A DNA stretch of 58,743 nt from Eubacterium sp. (lineage in GTDB: Bacteria > Bacillota_A > Clostridia > Lachnospirales > Lachnospiraceae). Every line of letters begins with the position of its first letter. Within the stretch, counting starts at the first letter, position 1. Position numbers and translations under genes: made by a program. Location: positions 1-58,743 of the forward strand of contig JAFVEX010000188.1 of assembly GCA_017475785.1 (NCBI GenBank), written 5' to 3'. The notes beneath the pieces are model-generated. The model saw nothing but the letters and a program-made list of their open reading frames with translations, did no database searches and was not told the DNA's origin. This document shows, one piece after another, positions 39,713-49,177 of the stretch.

Positions 39713-42694
39713 TCACTCAACCCGGATGCAATTCCTGACCATAATCCGGTCACTCTCGATAAAATCTCTGTCCTTCCAGTCCGGATTCCTCTCCCGCATG
39801 ATCTGGTTGTACTGTTCTTCTACATATTTCAGCCGGTTCCAGTCCACAATGCAGGGGTGCAGCTTCGCCAGATACAGCTGCTGGCGGGGATTTCCCTGCG
39901 CGATATACCGCCGCATCTGCTCAACCGTGGCCTGCCGCCAGCCCCTGCTGCACACGAAATAATTCCAGCGCACGTGCTCATCCCGCACTGCCTGCTCCTC
40001 ATTTCCCGGTCTGTCCAGCCAGGCCTGCCACTGTCCCGCAAACGACCACAGAGACTGCAGATCTCCATACTGCTCTTTCTCGGAAAGATACAGGCCTGCG
40101 CGGAACAGCTTATAGATGGCTGAAATGGCTGACTGCATGCTTGCGTCCCGGTTGTAGCTTCTGGACCAGTAGTCCAGCCCGGCATCTGCCAGCTGGTTTC
40201 CGGCGTCTCCGTAATACGCGCAGTGCAGGCCGAACGCCTGCCGGTCCAGCTGGTTTTCCAGCAGCGCAGCGCGCGTCCAGAGCTGTCCGGGACTTCCAAA
40301 ACAGGTGAGGTCATACTGATTGTACCATGAAAAGCCGATCCGCTCCCCAAGCACGGAGAAACGGGAGGCCTGCCTCGCCAGAAGGCTGCTGCGGACATGA
40401 ACTGTGATCAGCGGACGTCTGGAGAAATCCATGCGGGTGAGCGTCTCGCGCAGCCGGATGCCGGTCTGCAGGCTTTCACGGTCGCTTTCCCCGTCGACAA
40501 TATAATAATTCCAGAATCCCCTGCGTTTTGTCCAGCCGGGATCCCCTTCCTCTCTGCTTTCCAGCCGGTGAAAAAACTGTTCCTTTGACATCTCGAAAAA
40601 CGCAATATCAACAGGCAGCTTTTCCGCCGCCTGCTCCTCAAACAGCGCCGGCGCGCGGTACCGCAGTTCTTCGCAGATCTGCTCTGCCCGCTCATCGATG
40701 ACGGTCACAGACAGCGGATTTCCGGCCGTGTCTACAGGCCACACCGAGAGCATGTCGCAGATCAGCTGCGGCACAATTTTTCCTGCCCCGACGATCGCGA
40801 TTGCCGTCTTCCTGCAGCGGGGCCGGAGCATCGGCAGAAACAGCGGCACATGTGTCAGAAGCCACCGCGAAGCGTCTTTTGCAGGGTCACACAGCGTGAT
40901 CCTGAAGCACCGCTCTCTTTTAAATTCATGGGCGGCGTTACAGGAATCCACTACCTTCGCCGCAATTTCATCTCCCTCTGCGCACCTGACAAAAAAACGG
41001 CTTCTCTCGATCAGGCCGGTGTCATTGTCCTGGAGCGCCTTCTGGTTCATCCACCCAGTGATTTGCACGAGCTGCTCAAGATTTTTTTCTGTATCATCAT
41101 CAAACAGGAGAAAAACGCACTGAGCGGGCAGTTTCTTTCCATCGAAACCGGATTCCGCACAAATACTCTCAGGGCTAAAGTCATTTGAACCATCGCCCAG
41201 ACAGAGGCAGCTCCAGCTGCTGTCGAGAGACGAAAGAAATGTCTCAACGGCCTCATTTTCTCCGTTGTATACGCACAAATTGGACTGGTTTCCTGCCGGC
41301 TTATCGGACTTATCCTGTTTTTCTGGCGCCAGATCCCCCTGAACCGCTTCGCCACTTCTCGATCCGGCGTGCAGCGGGGCACTTTGACCCGCCGCCATCC
41401 GGGCGCCGTCCGTCTGCTGCATCCAGTAATACGCGGCGTCTTCATCACCGCCGCGGGCAGCGCGCTCATACCAGTACGCAGCTTCCTGTGCATTGCCGAG
41501 CGCATCCAGGCATCTGCCCAGCATCCGCTGGCAGACCGGATCCCCTGAACTGCGCGCTCCGTCCGCCCGGGCGTTCCAAAGTCCGTCCGCTTGCTGCGCG
41601 CTGATCTGGCCTCTCCGCACTCCGTCTGCTTGCTGCGCGCTGATTCGGCCTTTCCGCGCTCCGTCCGCGCCCTGCGCGCCCATCCGGTAGTATCTGGCTG
41701 CTTCCTCAATATTCTGGCGAATTCCCCACATGGAAGCCCCGTGGTAATGCAGATTGCCCATCTCGCGGGCGGCATCCGCCGACCCCGCTTCCAGGCTCTG
41801 CCGCAGAAAGCCGGCTGCCTTCTTCGCGTCGCCTTCCGCCGCCCAATGGCGGTACAGTGCCAGAGAAGCCGCCGGGTGTACGCCTGAGGCGCTCCGCTCG
41901 TTTGCCTCTTCGAAACTGGCAATGGCACTCACAAGATCCTTCCTGCAGCCAAGGCCGTTCTGCAGCATTCTCCCGATCTCATAGCAGGCGTTGGCGGCTT
42001 CCTCCCCGCCGGCGCGCAGCAGCTGCCGCCAGAGCTCTCTGGCTTCCCCGTAAAGACCTCTGGCCTCCAGATCATACGCGCTCTGCGCGAGTGTCTGCGG
42101 GGAATCATCATTCCGTTCTTCCGCAGGAAACAGCAGCGCAAAGCAGTTCTCCGCCTGCTCCTGCAGCAAAAGCGCGAGTACTGCGCGGGCAAATGCTTTC
42201 TCTGGTGCCTTTGCGCAGTACCAGCTGATCTCCGTCCGGTACCGGTTCTTCCTTTCTTCGTCCTGAAACGGAACGCAAAAATCATCCAGCAGCACGCTTT
42301 CCAGACGCTCTTGATCGAACTGCGGAAGCCCGTCTGCGTAAAGCAGCTGCTCCGCTTTCTTTTCGGTATCCCTGATCACCCGGACCGGCGCGTCCCGCAG
42401 CACATCTGCCATCGCCGCGCGGCGGGCCTTCGCGTTATTATATCCATTGTACAAAAACGCCAGAAAGGAATTCGGCTTTTGCGATCCGGAAGCCGCGGGA
42501 CGTCCGCGGCCCGGCTTTTCGCCGCTTCTGCGGGCCGGCGCCGCGCAGGAAAGCAATTCCGCCGGAAAAAGCGCCTCAAATCTGGCCGCTGTCGTGCGGA
42601 TATCCGCCTCCGGCCAGATGGCCGGGGCGGATGTATCCAAAAGCAAATGAAAGAATTCGGCGAGTGACGCGCCTGTTTCGTTGTAAACCATCAT
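39713..42694 (-). CDS. Sel1-repeat protein with Rossmann and RyR-like C-terminal region
   Basis: The 993-residue protein has a helical N-terminal region, then Sel1/TPR-like repeats (for example AANACYEIGRMLQNGLGCRKD and DAAREMGNLHYHGASM). A low-complexity repeat (RISAQQADGVRRG) follows. Two alpha/beta parts come next, the second with a nucleotide-binding GxGxxx turn (TAIAIVGAGKIVPQLI). The C-terminal region contains DEHVRWNYFVCSRGW and LHPCIVDWNRL, which match the pattern of prokaryotic RyR (ryanodine receptor-type) domains. TrkA-N plus RyR combinations are known from comparative genomics of nucleotide-dependent conflict and signalling systems. It may sense a nucleotide signal. It lies 42 bases after the small lipoprotein gene. 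Confidence 0.78.
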   Translation of the reverse strand: MMVYNETGASLAEFFHLLLDTSAPAIWPEADIRTTAARFEALFPAELLSCAAPARRSGEKPGRGRPAASGSQKPNSFLAFLYNGYNNAKARRAAMADVLRDAPVRVIRDTEKKAEQLLYADGLPQFDQERLESVLLDDFCVPFQDEERKNRYRTEISWYCAKAPEKAFARAVLALLLQEQAENCFALLFPAEERNDDSPQTLAQSAYDLEARGLYGEARELWRQLLRAGGEEAANACYEIGRMLQNGLGCRKDLVSAIASFEEANERSASGVHPAASLALYRHWAAEGDAKKAAGFLRQSLEAGSADAAREMGNLHYHGASMWGIRQNIEEAARYYRMGAQGADGARKGRISAQQADGVRRGQISAQQADGLWNARADGARSSGDPVCQRMLGRCLDALGNAQEAAYWYERAARGGDEDAAYYWMQQTDGARMAAGQSAPLHAGSRSGEAVQGDLAPEKQDKSDKPAGNQSNLCVYNGENEAVETFLSSLDSSWSCLCLGDGSNDFSPESICAESGFDGKKLPAQCVFLLFDDDTEKNLEQLVQITGWMNQKALQDNDTGLIERSRFFVRCAEGDEIAAKVVDSCNAAHEFKRERCFRITLCDPAKDASRWLLTHVPLFLPMLRPRCRKTAIAIVGAGKIVPQLICDMLSVWPVDTAGNPLSVTVIDERAEQICEELRYRAPALFEEQAAEKLPVDIAFFEMSKEQFFHRLESREEGDPGWTKRRGFWNYYIVDGESDRESLQTGIRLRETLTRMDFSRRPLITVHVRSSLLARQASRFSVLGERIGFSWYNQYDLTCFGSPGQLWTRAALLENQLDRQAFGLHCAYYGDAGNQLADAGLDYWSRSYNRDASMQSAISAIYKLFRAGLYLSEKEQYGDLQSLWSFAGQWQAWLDRPGNEEQAVRDEHVRWNYFVCSRGWRQATVEQMRRYIAQGNPRQQLYLAKLHPCIVDWNRLKYVEEQYNQIMRERNPDWKDRDFIESDRIMVRNCIRVE

Positions 42695-42736
42695 TGCCTC
42701 CCACTGTGTTTCTGTCTGTCGACGGATGTTCTCCGT

Positions 42737-43117
42737 TTATCGTCTGAAAATCAGGCCGTATCCCCCGTCTCCTTCCAGGACGAAGGAGTTTCCGCTGACC
42801 TCAATTACAGTATCTTCCCCCTCGAAGCTCAGCACATACGTGCTGTCGCCGGTTTTTTCCCAGTCTCCGTAGGCTGTCCCTTCGCCGCCTTCTCCGCGCA
42901 TGACGAACGTTCCCGCCGCCTCGAATTTAATCGAGAATTCACTGATTCCGCCCAGCTCCTCTTCTGCCTCGTCAAATCCCATCACCTGGCCGTTTACAGA
43001 CATTTCATCCGACTTCCAGGTTCCGAGGATCGGATCCTTTTTTGCGCAGCCTGTCAATGCCAGAACTGTCACGATCATCAGTACAAGGACCAGTGCTTCT
43101 CTAAATCTCCGTTTCAT
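42737..43117 (-). CDS. Small lipoprotein, lipocalin-like
   Basis: The 126-residue protein has a signal peptide with lipobox LALTGC and the acylated Cys at residue 24. A beta-rich domain follows (ILGTWKSDEMSVNG, GTFVMRGEGGEG, ENSFVLEGDGG-like strands) that resembles small lipocalin-type surface proteins. TGGAGGAATC lies just before the ATG at 43117; the upstream in-frame extension is not needed. It sits 116 bases after the transglutaminase-like gene. A GC-rich repeated phrase (CTGCCGCCGCAGCATAATT-like) occurs twice in the gap. Confidence 0.75.
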   Translation of the reverse strand: MKRRFREALVLVLMIVTVLALTGCAKKDPILGTWKSDEMSVNGQVMGFDEAEEELGGISEFSIKFEAAGTFVMRGEGGEGTAYGDWEKTGDSTYVLSFEGEDTVIEVSGNSFVLEGDGGYGLIFRR

Positions 43118-43233
43118 TCTGATTCCTCCATTCCTTTTTTCTGCTGCAGCAGCATAATTATGTTTCGCAAATCCCGTCCTGCCGCCGCAGCATAATTGTT
43201 TTTCACAAATCCTGCCCGGCCGCAAATAACATC

Positions 43234-44382
43234 TTATGCCGCATAGTCCAGATACACCTGGAAGGTGCGGGTCGCGTCGTCACAGTACCACTGGACATAT
43301 TCGTAACCGTCGACCTGTCCGATTCCGTAAAGAATATCCCAGATCATTTCCATGTTGTTCTCTGTCAGCGCCCGGCAGGCTGCCTGATACGCCGCGTCAT
43401 TGTCGAACCGGACCTCCAGCAGTGTCCTTCCCAGTCCGAACTGTGTCTGGAAAGCCCTGAAGACGCCGTCATATGTGAACGAGGACATCTTATAGCTGTT
43501 TCTCTCCCAGAAGCCGACCTCCTCATCGAACCAGCCGGTGCAGAAATCATACTCTGCGAGCGCCACATGCTCCGGCCCGTTCTTCTCCAGGTCTTCCTTC
43601 GTCACCAGGAAATTGTCATACGCGATGTACTCTTTGCCGTTTGCGTCAAACCGATCCGTATCATCCCATGTCAAATCAATGCAGTACGCCCACTCGCCGT
43701 TCAGCATGACGACGTTCCACGCGTTTGTCTCTCCGTAAGCCACTCTGCAGGGGACACCTGCGCAATAGCAGAGATAAGCAAATGCCTTTGAGTAGCCTGC
43801 GCTGACAGCCCTTCTGCAGACCAGCGCGCCGTAAATTTCCTTTCGGTAAGTACTCATCTGCAGCGAGTCGTAGGTGACTCTCCGGCACAGCTCATCATGA
43901 ATGATCCGCACCTTATCCCTGTCCGAAGCCCCTGCGGGGATTTTTGACAGAATCTCCCTGACAGCTTCATCAATTTCCTGCTGCATGATATCATCTGCTT
44001 CATTATAATAGCTGAACACCTCCGCTGTCACGTCCTCGATCTGCCCGAAGAAATCTTCGTCCAGGGCAATCCCCGTGTCCTCACACGTTCCTCCTGCTTC
44101 TCCTGTTTCTCCGAGAAGACCAATGTTCTCTGCGAATTCTTCCGCCTGCTCAATCCCTTCACTGACCTCTGCCATCGCGTGGATCACTGTCTCCAGATAC
44201 TCCTCCAGTTCTTCCGCAAAGGTCTTGCTTTCCTGTCCTTCTGCTGTCAGCTGCGCCTCTTCTGCCACGGTGTCAAATGCTGCCGCCTGTGTGTCGACAT
44301 TCTTTGCCGCGTAAAGAATAAACGAAAAGATCAGGAATTCAATCACCCGGATTAACATTCTTTTTGCAATTCTCTTTGTCAT
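43234..44382 (-). CDS. Transglutaminase-like pseudoenzyme, membrane anchored
   Basis: The 382-residue protein has an N-terminal signal anchor (LIRVIEFLIFSFILYAA). A helical, acidic region and a transglutaminase/protease-like domain follow (GALVCRRAVSAGYSKAF, ETNAWNVVMLNGEWAY, CIDLTWDD). In active members the triad lies in V-C-x-G-Y, HAWN and DxTWDD. Here these are S194, N220 and D236, so the Cys and His are both lost while the fold markers remain. GGAGG precedes the ATG at 44382 by 7 bases. It is the first gene of a unit running into the lipoprotein and Sel1-RyR genes. It may bind peptides or wall material without cutting. Confidence 0.85.
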   Translation of the reverse strand: MTKRIAKRMLIRVIEFLIFSFILYAAKNVDTQAAAFDTVAEEAQLTAEGQESKTFAEELEEYLETVIHAMAEVSEGIEQAEEFAENIGLLGETGEAGGTCEDTGIALDEDFFGQIEDVTAEVFSYYNEADDIMQQEIDEAVREILSKIPAGASDRDKVRIIHDELCRRVTYDSLQMSTYRKEIYGALVCRRAVSAGYSKAFAYLCYCAGVPCRVAYGETNAWNVVMLNGEWAYCIDLTWDDTDRFDANGKEYIAYDNFLVTKEDLEKNGPEHVALAEYDFCTGWFDEEVGFWERNSYKMSSFTYDGVFRAFQTQFGLGRTLLEVRFDNDAAYQAACRALTENNMEMIWDILYGIGQVDGYEYVQWYCDDATRTFQVYLDYAA

Positions 44383-44537
44383 GGCTTTTTCCTCCCGTAT
44401 CACTGCTTCTTTCAGTTGCTGTTCATTTGCTTTTGTTCAGCACCCGCTGTGCTGTTTTCTATGATTGCAGTATAGGAGGAAAATATTTAACTGTTAATCC
44501 AGTCGAAATTAATATTAGCTATTTTAATTTTAATTAT

Positions 44538-44565
44538 ATATTATTTATTTAATTAATCAAGTCAA
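44538..44565 (-). promoter_or_regulatory. Candidate promoter of the transglutaminase-lipoprotein-Sel1 unit
   Basis: TTGACT, 16 bases and TAATAT are read on the minus strand, in a very AT-rich stretch (44490-44565). The leader of about 150 bases contains a GGTGCTGAACAAAAGC-rich segment but no hairpin that I trust. Of the 358-base gap 44383-44740, the rest is the operon terminator at 44617-44672. Confidence 0.4.
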
Positions 44566-44616
44566 GGGCTTTTGCGGTACGAAGTGCCCGGAAGAAAAGC
44601 ATCTCCCTGCCACAAC

Positions 44617-44672
44617 AAAAAACGCCGCACGGAAGCATTGCGTAAATCAGCAACACCTCTGTACGACGTTTT
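44617..44672 (-). terminator. Large two-tier terminator of the sugar catabolic operon
   Basis: An outer 12-bp stem (AAAACGTCGTAC with GTGCGGCGTTTT, including G-T pairs) encloses an inner 10-bp stem around an 8-base loop. Six T follow on the minus strand. It lies about 70 bases after the stop of the last oxidoreductase gene. Confidence 0.9.
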
Positions 44673-44740
44673 TATAGTTTTTATAACAGGAAAACACTCC
44701 AAAACAGAGCACTTTCCAGCCATATTATCACGGAAAGGGT

Positions 44741-45883
44741 TTACAGCTCCACCCACACATTTCCGCCGCGGTGGCTCTTAACGCAGGCGGCGATAAACTT
44801 CTGGCCGCCGAGGCCGTCGTCAATGGTCGGAAACGTAAGGACTCCCGGCTCTTTTCCTTCTTTGACCAGCGCCAGCGCCTCGCAGTACTGACGGTAAATA
44901 TTTCCGAAAGCCTCATAGTAGCCTTCGTGGTGGCCGGACGGCACGCGCGTCAGACGGTTGCTGGCATCCGTCATGTAGCTCCTGCCGGCGGAGAGATATT
45001 CCATGGTTCCGTTGCGTTTTGTATATTTCAGAAGATACGGCGTCTCATGATGCCACTCGAGAGAGCCTTCGCTTCCCATGACATAGATGTACGGACTGCA
45101 CTCTTTTCCGATCGCAATCTGTGACGCCCACAGCTCCCCGGTGATCCCGTCGCCGAGGTCCAGCAGAACTGTCGCGTTGGTTTCCAGAGGAAGCGTCCGC
45201 GGATAGGTATCGAACATCGCCAGTACCCGCTTAATATGAAGCCCTGTGAACTGTACCAGCATCTGCTCTGCGTGCGTACCCAGATCTCCGATGCACAGCG
45301 ATTCCCCGATCTTCTCGGGGTCAAAACGCCATCCGGCCATGTTTGTTTCATCCTGTCCGACCGATGAGATAACCCAGTCTTCCGGATGTGCCGTCTTTAC
45401 ATGAAGGATCTCGCCGACCGCACCTGCGCGGATCATCTCGCGCGCCTGCCTGATTGCGGCATATCCCGTGTACGCGTACGTCATCCCAAACAGGATCCCT
45501 TTTTCCTCTGAAATCCGCTTCAGTTCCTCCGCCTGTTCCAGATTCATGGCAAGCGGCTTGTCGCACATAACATGAATTCCGTGCTCCATGAAGCACTTCG
45601 CGATCTCATAATGGCTGACATTCGGCGTCACAATGCTGACAAAATCAATTCCGTCCTCGCGCGACGACTCCTGCTCTGCCATCTCCCGGTAGTTTGTATA
45701 CACACGATTTTCATCCGGCAGGTGCCAGGCGCGCGCCGTCTCCAGATTTTTCTCCATGCTTCTGGAGAAGCATCCCGCGGCGAGCTGCGTCATATCATCC
45801 ATCATTGCCGCATGGCGATGTACATCGCCGATGAAGGCGCCGTTCCCACCGCCAACCATACCGTATCTGAGCATAATCCCCAT
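44741..45883 (-). CDS. Gfo/Idh/MocA-family oxidoreductase
   Basis: This 380-residue NAD(P)-dependent dehydrogenase has an N-terminal Rossmann fold (YGMVGGGNGAFIG) and the family lysine in CDKPLAMN, followed by the C-terminal beta sheet domain with WRFDPEKIGESLCIGDLGTHAEQ. It is the last gene of the operon. This subgroup is more distant from the two IolG-like enzymes upstream and may act on a keto or larger sugar derivative. AGGAGG lies only 2 bases before the ATG at 45883 and 11 before an ATG at 45874, so the start could be either. Confidence 0.9.
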   Translation of the reverse strand: MGIMLRYGMVGGGNGAFIGDVHRHAAMMDDMTQLAAGCFSRSMEKNLETARAWHLPDENRVYTNYREMAEQESSREDGIDFVSIVTPNVSHYEIAKCFMEHGIHVMCDKPLAMNLEQAEELKRISEEKGILFGMTYAYTGYAAIRQAREMIRAGAVGEILHVKTAHPEDWVISSVGQDETNMAGWRFDPEKIGESLCIGDLGTHAEQMLVQFTGLHIKRVLAMFDTYPRTLPLETNATVLLDLGDGITGELWASQIAIGKECSPYIYVMGSEGSLEWHHETPYLLKYTKRNGTMEYLSAGRSYMTDASNRLTRVPSGHHEGYYEAFGNIYRQYCEALALVKEGKEPGVLTFPTIDDGLGGQKFIAACVKSHRGGNVWVEL

Positions 45884-45922
45884 GACCTCCTGTGTGAAGC
45901 TCCTTGCTTGATGAATTCTTCT

Positions 45923-46942
45923 TTAATCCAGCACAACTCTTTCAACCGGCTCGACTTTTCCGCTCTTCTGAGAGCGCAGCGCAGCTTCCGCGATCAGCAC
46001 CGCCTGCAGCCCTGCCATGCCGTCAACAGGCGACGGCCCGCGCCCGGCCACCGCTTCCGCAAACGCCTGCAGCTCTACGAAATACGCGTCTTTATACCGC
46101 TCCGGGAAATGCCATTTCACTTTCGAAGAGTGATACCCTTCCGCGTCAAAGAAACGGACATTGTTCTCTGTGACGTTTTCGTCAATCAGCATGCCCTTGC
46201 TGCCGAGCGCCTCGATGCGCTGGTCTTCACCGAAGGTAGCGCGTCTTGCCGTTTCCATAACAGCGAGCGTGCCATTTTCAAACCGCACGATTGCGTGGCC
46301 GCTGCCGACATCGCCATATTCTGTGATTTCAGGGTCGCAGACCGAGGTGCCTGTCGCAAACACTTCAACTGCCTCACTCTGCGTCACATATCTTGCCATG
46401 TCGAAGTCATGAATCATGAAATCAACCCAGATGCCGCCTGCGGTTTTGATATAATCCATTGAAGGCGGCTCCGGATCACGGTCTGTGATCTTCAGTACCT
46501 CCAGATCACCGATTTTGCCTGCATGCACCGCCTCTGCAAGCGCGCGGTGATGCACATCAAAACGCCGCATGAAACCAACCTGAAGGATCACGCCTGCCTC
46601 TTTCACTGCCTTCAACGCTTCGACAATGCGGCTTACATCATGGTCGATCGGCTTCTCGCAGAAAATATCCTTCCCGGCTGCCGCCGCGCGGATAATGAAC
46701 TCTGCATGTGTGTCTGTAACCGACGCAATCAGAACAGCGTCAACATTCTCATCCGAAAACACATCTTCCGGATCCGTTGAGCAAACAGGAACGCCGCAGG
46801 CATGCGCGCGCTTTTCGGATTCTTCTGTCAGAAACGGATCCACGCCCCTGACAATTTCATATTCCTGCATTGTGCTGATGTTCTTAGCATGCATCAGACC
46901 GATTCTTCCCAGACCCAGTATACCTATTCTAATCTTACTCAT
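45923..46942 (-). CDS. Inositol 2-dehydrogenase-like oxidoreductase
   Basis: The 339-residue Gfo/Idh/MocA enzyme begins MSKIRIGILGLGRIGLMH, with the Rossmann GxGxxG motif and the catalytic lysine in CEKPIDHD. DFDMARYV and the late IEALGSKGM fit the IolG group, which oxidises myo-inositol or related polyols at C2 with NAD. I start at 46942; the 12 codons before it lack a good ribosome binding site. It lies between the zinc dehydrogenase and the third family member in a seven-gene operon. The exact substrate cannot be read from sequence. Confidence 0.9.
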   Translation of the reverse strand: MSKIRIGILGLGRIGLMHAKNISTMQEYEIVRGVDPFLTEESEKRAHACGVPVCSTDPEDVFSDENVDAVLIASVTDTHAEFIIRAAAAGKDIFCEKPIDHDVSRIVEALKAVKEAGVILQVGFMRRFDVHHRALAEAVHAGKIGDLEVLKITDRDPEPPSMDYIKTAGGIWVDFMIHDFDMARYVTQSEAVEVFATGTSVCDPEITEYGDVGSGHAIVRFENGTLAVMETARRATFGEDQRIEALGSKGMLIDENVTENNVRFFDAEGYHSSKVKWHFPERYKDAYFVELQAFAEAVAGRGPSPVDGMAGLQAVLIAEAALRSQKSGKVEPVERVVLD

Positions 46943-47006
46943 TTTTATGAATGCCCCTTTCCCGGCTGCTTCTTTCACTAAACAAATTAATTAATAACTG
47001 AATAAC

Positions 47007-48044
47007 TCATTTATTGCAGGGTTCTCCGTTTGGGTAAACAATTACTCTGCACGCCTTTTTTTCACGCAGCAACTGAATCGCGTCATTGATCTCTCCCAAC
47101 CCGACCCTGTGCGATATGAAAGATCTCAGATCAATTCCTGCCTTGATCAGTCCAATCGACGCAGGAAAATCTTTTCCATGCGCACCAATGACACTGATTT
47201 CACGGTCTGTCCAATATCCGGGAGAAACTTCAGACAACGCGTTGTTATCCAGGCCAAACAGCAGGATCCGCCCGCGGCTGTTCACAAGCCGTGACGCTTC
47301 TGTCAATACAGAACCCCGTCCTACCGCATCGATTGCAATATCAGCGAGACCTCCCCAGATATCCATAAGTCGATCATAAACAAACCCGCTCTCACTGTCA
47401 AACACATATTCCGCGCCGCATTTTTTTGCTTCTTCAATACGCGCTGCCCCTTTTGCCACCACAATATATTCCTGAATTCCGTATGCCTGCAGCGCTTTAA
47501 TATAAGTAAGTCCGATCGGACCTGCTCCATAAAGCAGTACGCGATCCGTCGGCGCAATTCTGATCATCCCGAGTGAATACATGACGCAGGCGAGCGGTTC
47601 TGTCTGCGCGGCAATATCCGGATCTACATCGTCAGGCAATGAATAAATCTGTGATGATTCTACCAGCGCATATTGCGCGAAACCTCCGTCACATGTCATA
47701 CCATAATGTCTGGGTGTCACACACAGATTTCGCATATCATGCTTACATTCCCAGCACGTTCCACAGGGCATGCAAGGGTTAACCGCCACAAAATCCCCTA
47801 TCGAAAAATCAGTTACTCCCTCACCCTTATCAACAATTTCTCCAAAAAACTCGTGTCCCAGAATTATGTTTTTTTCCACCACCTGCCCCGGCGGCACATG
47901 CAGCGCATGCAGATCACTCCCGCAAATGCTCGCGGCAAGAACCTTCAGCAAAACCTGATCCGGTTTCCCTATTTTCGGAATATCTGTCTGCGACACTTCC
48001 AGAACACCATCGCCACGAAATATGGCTGCCTGCATTTGTTTCAT
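47007..48044 (-). CDS. Zinc-dependent medium-chain alcohol/polyol dehydrogenase
   Basis: The 345-residue enzyme shows catalytic zinc ligands in SICGSDLHAL and GHEFFGEI, the four structural cysteines in CMPCGTCWECKHDMRNLC, and the nucleotide motif LLYGAGPIGLTY. It resembles sorbitol/threonine dehydrogenases and would interconvert a secondary alcohol and a ketone with NAD. GGAGAGAAGC precedes the ATG. It sits between the two IolG-like genes, 18 bases after the upstream one, and shares their operon, so it likely acts on the same sugar route. Confidence 0.9.
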   Translation of the reverse strand: MKQMQAAIFRGDGVLEVSQTDIPKIGKPDQVLLKVLAASICGSDLHALHVPPGQVVEKNIILGHEFFGEIVDKGEGVTDFSIGDFVAVNPCMPCGTCWECKHDMRNLCVTPRHYGMTCDGGFAQYALVESSQIYSLPDDVDPDIAAQTEPLACVMYSLGMIRIAPTDRVLLYGAGPIGLTYIKALQAYGIQEYIVVAKGAARIEEAKKCGAEYVFDSESGFVYDRLMDIWGGLADIAIDAVGRGSVLTEASRLVNSRGRILLFGLDNNALSEVSPGYWTDREISVIGAHGKDFPASIGLIKAGIDLRSFISHRVGLGEINDAIQLLREKKACRVIVYPNGEPCNK

Positions 48045-48062
48045 CTTTGCTTCTCTCCTCAG

Positions 48063-49106
48063 TCAATTTTTTCCGGCGCCTGTAGAATCCGTGATTTCCG
48101 AGAGTTTCACGGGACGCCCCTCCCTCAGGGAGATGCCCGCCGCAATCGCAGCTTTGACAGAGACCAGCCCGTCATAACCCGTCACCTGGATCTCCGTATC
48201 ATGCAGGGCACTGTCGACAAACGCCTTTTCTTCCTCAATAAATGCTTGTGTATAGCGCTCCAGAAAGAACCACTTCGGCTTTGATGAGGTGACGCCCTCT
48301 GCCGTACTGATCAATGCCTTGTGGTTGAGTATATTGGTGTCCTGAACGCAGCCCTCTTTACAATGCACTTCTACACGCTGGTCATAACCATACGGCGCCG
48401 TGCGGCATCCATCAGCCACGCCGATCGCGCCATTCGCAAATTTCATGGTTACAATGGCCGTGTCAATATCATCATAATCTGCGTATCGCGGATCTGTCAG
48501 AACCGCACCGATCACATTGATCTCTTCAATATCGCTGCCGATGATGTACCTGGCCATATCAAAATCGTGAATCATCATATCAAAAAACAATCCGCCGGAA
48601 TTTTTGACATATTCCATAGTCGGACCAATCGAATCCCGCGATGTGATCTTTACTATATAGGGTCTTCCGAGTTCTCCCGAAGCAACCACCTCATGAACTT
48701 TCCTGTGGCTCGGATCAAATCTGCGGTTAAACCCGATCTGAAGCTTTACCCCCGCTTTCTCGACTGCAGCCAATGCCGCCAAAATGCCGGGAATGTCCGT
48801 GTGAATCGGCTTTTCGCAGAAAATGTCTTTTCCGGCTTCAGCCGCCTTTATGATATATTCCGAGTGTGTGTTTGCAGAAGAACAGATAAATACAGCCTCA
48901 ACCTTTTCCGAGGCAATTAACTCATTCGGATCGTTTGTCGTTTCTGGGATCCCGGCTGAATTTGCCCAGGCTGCCATTTCGTCATTCATAAACAAATCTG
49001 CTGCCAGCACAATTTTCGCCTCCGGTACACTGTTGTGAATGTTCTCTGCGTGGAGTCTTCCCAGACGCCCGCATCCGATCAGACCGATTTTTAAAATCTT
49101 ATTCAT
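48063..49106 (-). CDS. Inositol 2-dehydrogenase-like oxidoreductase, second copy
   Basis: The 347-residue paralogue of the gene at 45923-46942 begins MNKILKIGLIGCGRLGRLH and has CEKPIHTD and DFDMARYI. I use the ATG at 49106 because AAAGGAG lies 8 bases upstream; an ATG 6 bases earlier is too close to it. Two IolG-like enzymes plus a third relative in one operon fit epimerisation by oxidation and reduction, as in inositol stereoisomer use. It directly follows the permease gene. Confidence 0.9.
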   Translation of the reverse strand: MNKILKIGLIGCGRLGRLHAENIHNSVPEAKIVLAADLFMNDEMAAWANSAGIPETTNDPNELIASEKVEAVFICSSANTHSEYIIKAAEAGKDIFCEKPIHTDIPGILAALAAVEKAGVKLQIGFNRRFDPSHRKVHEVVASGELGRPYIVKITSRDSIGPTMEYVKNSGGLFFDMMIHDFDMARYIIGSDIEEINVIGAVLTDPRYADYDDIDTAIVTMKFANGAIGVADGCRTAPYGYDQRVEVHCKEGCVQDTNILNHKALISTAEGVTSSKPKWFFLERYTQAFIEEEKAFVDSALHDTEIQVTGYDGLVSVKAAIAAGISLREGRPVKLSEITDSTGAGKN

Positions 49107-49177
49107 TTGCATTCTCCTTTAATATGTCTGGACACTTAATGATAGCCTCGGAATAGTATCTGGCCAGGCGGGAATAT

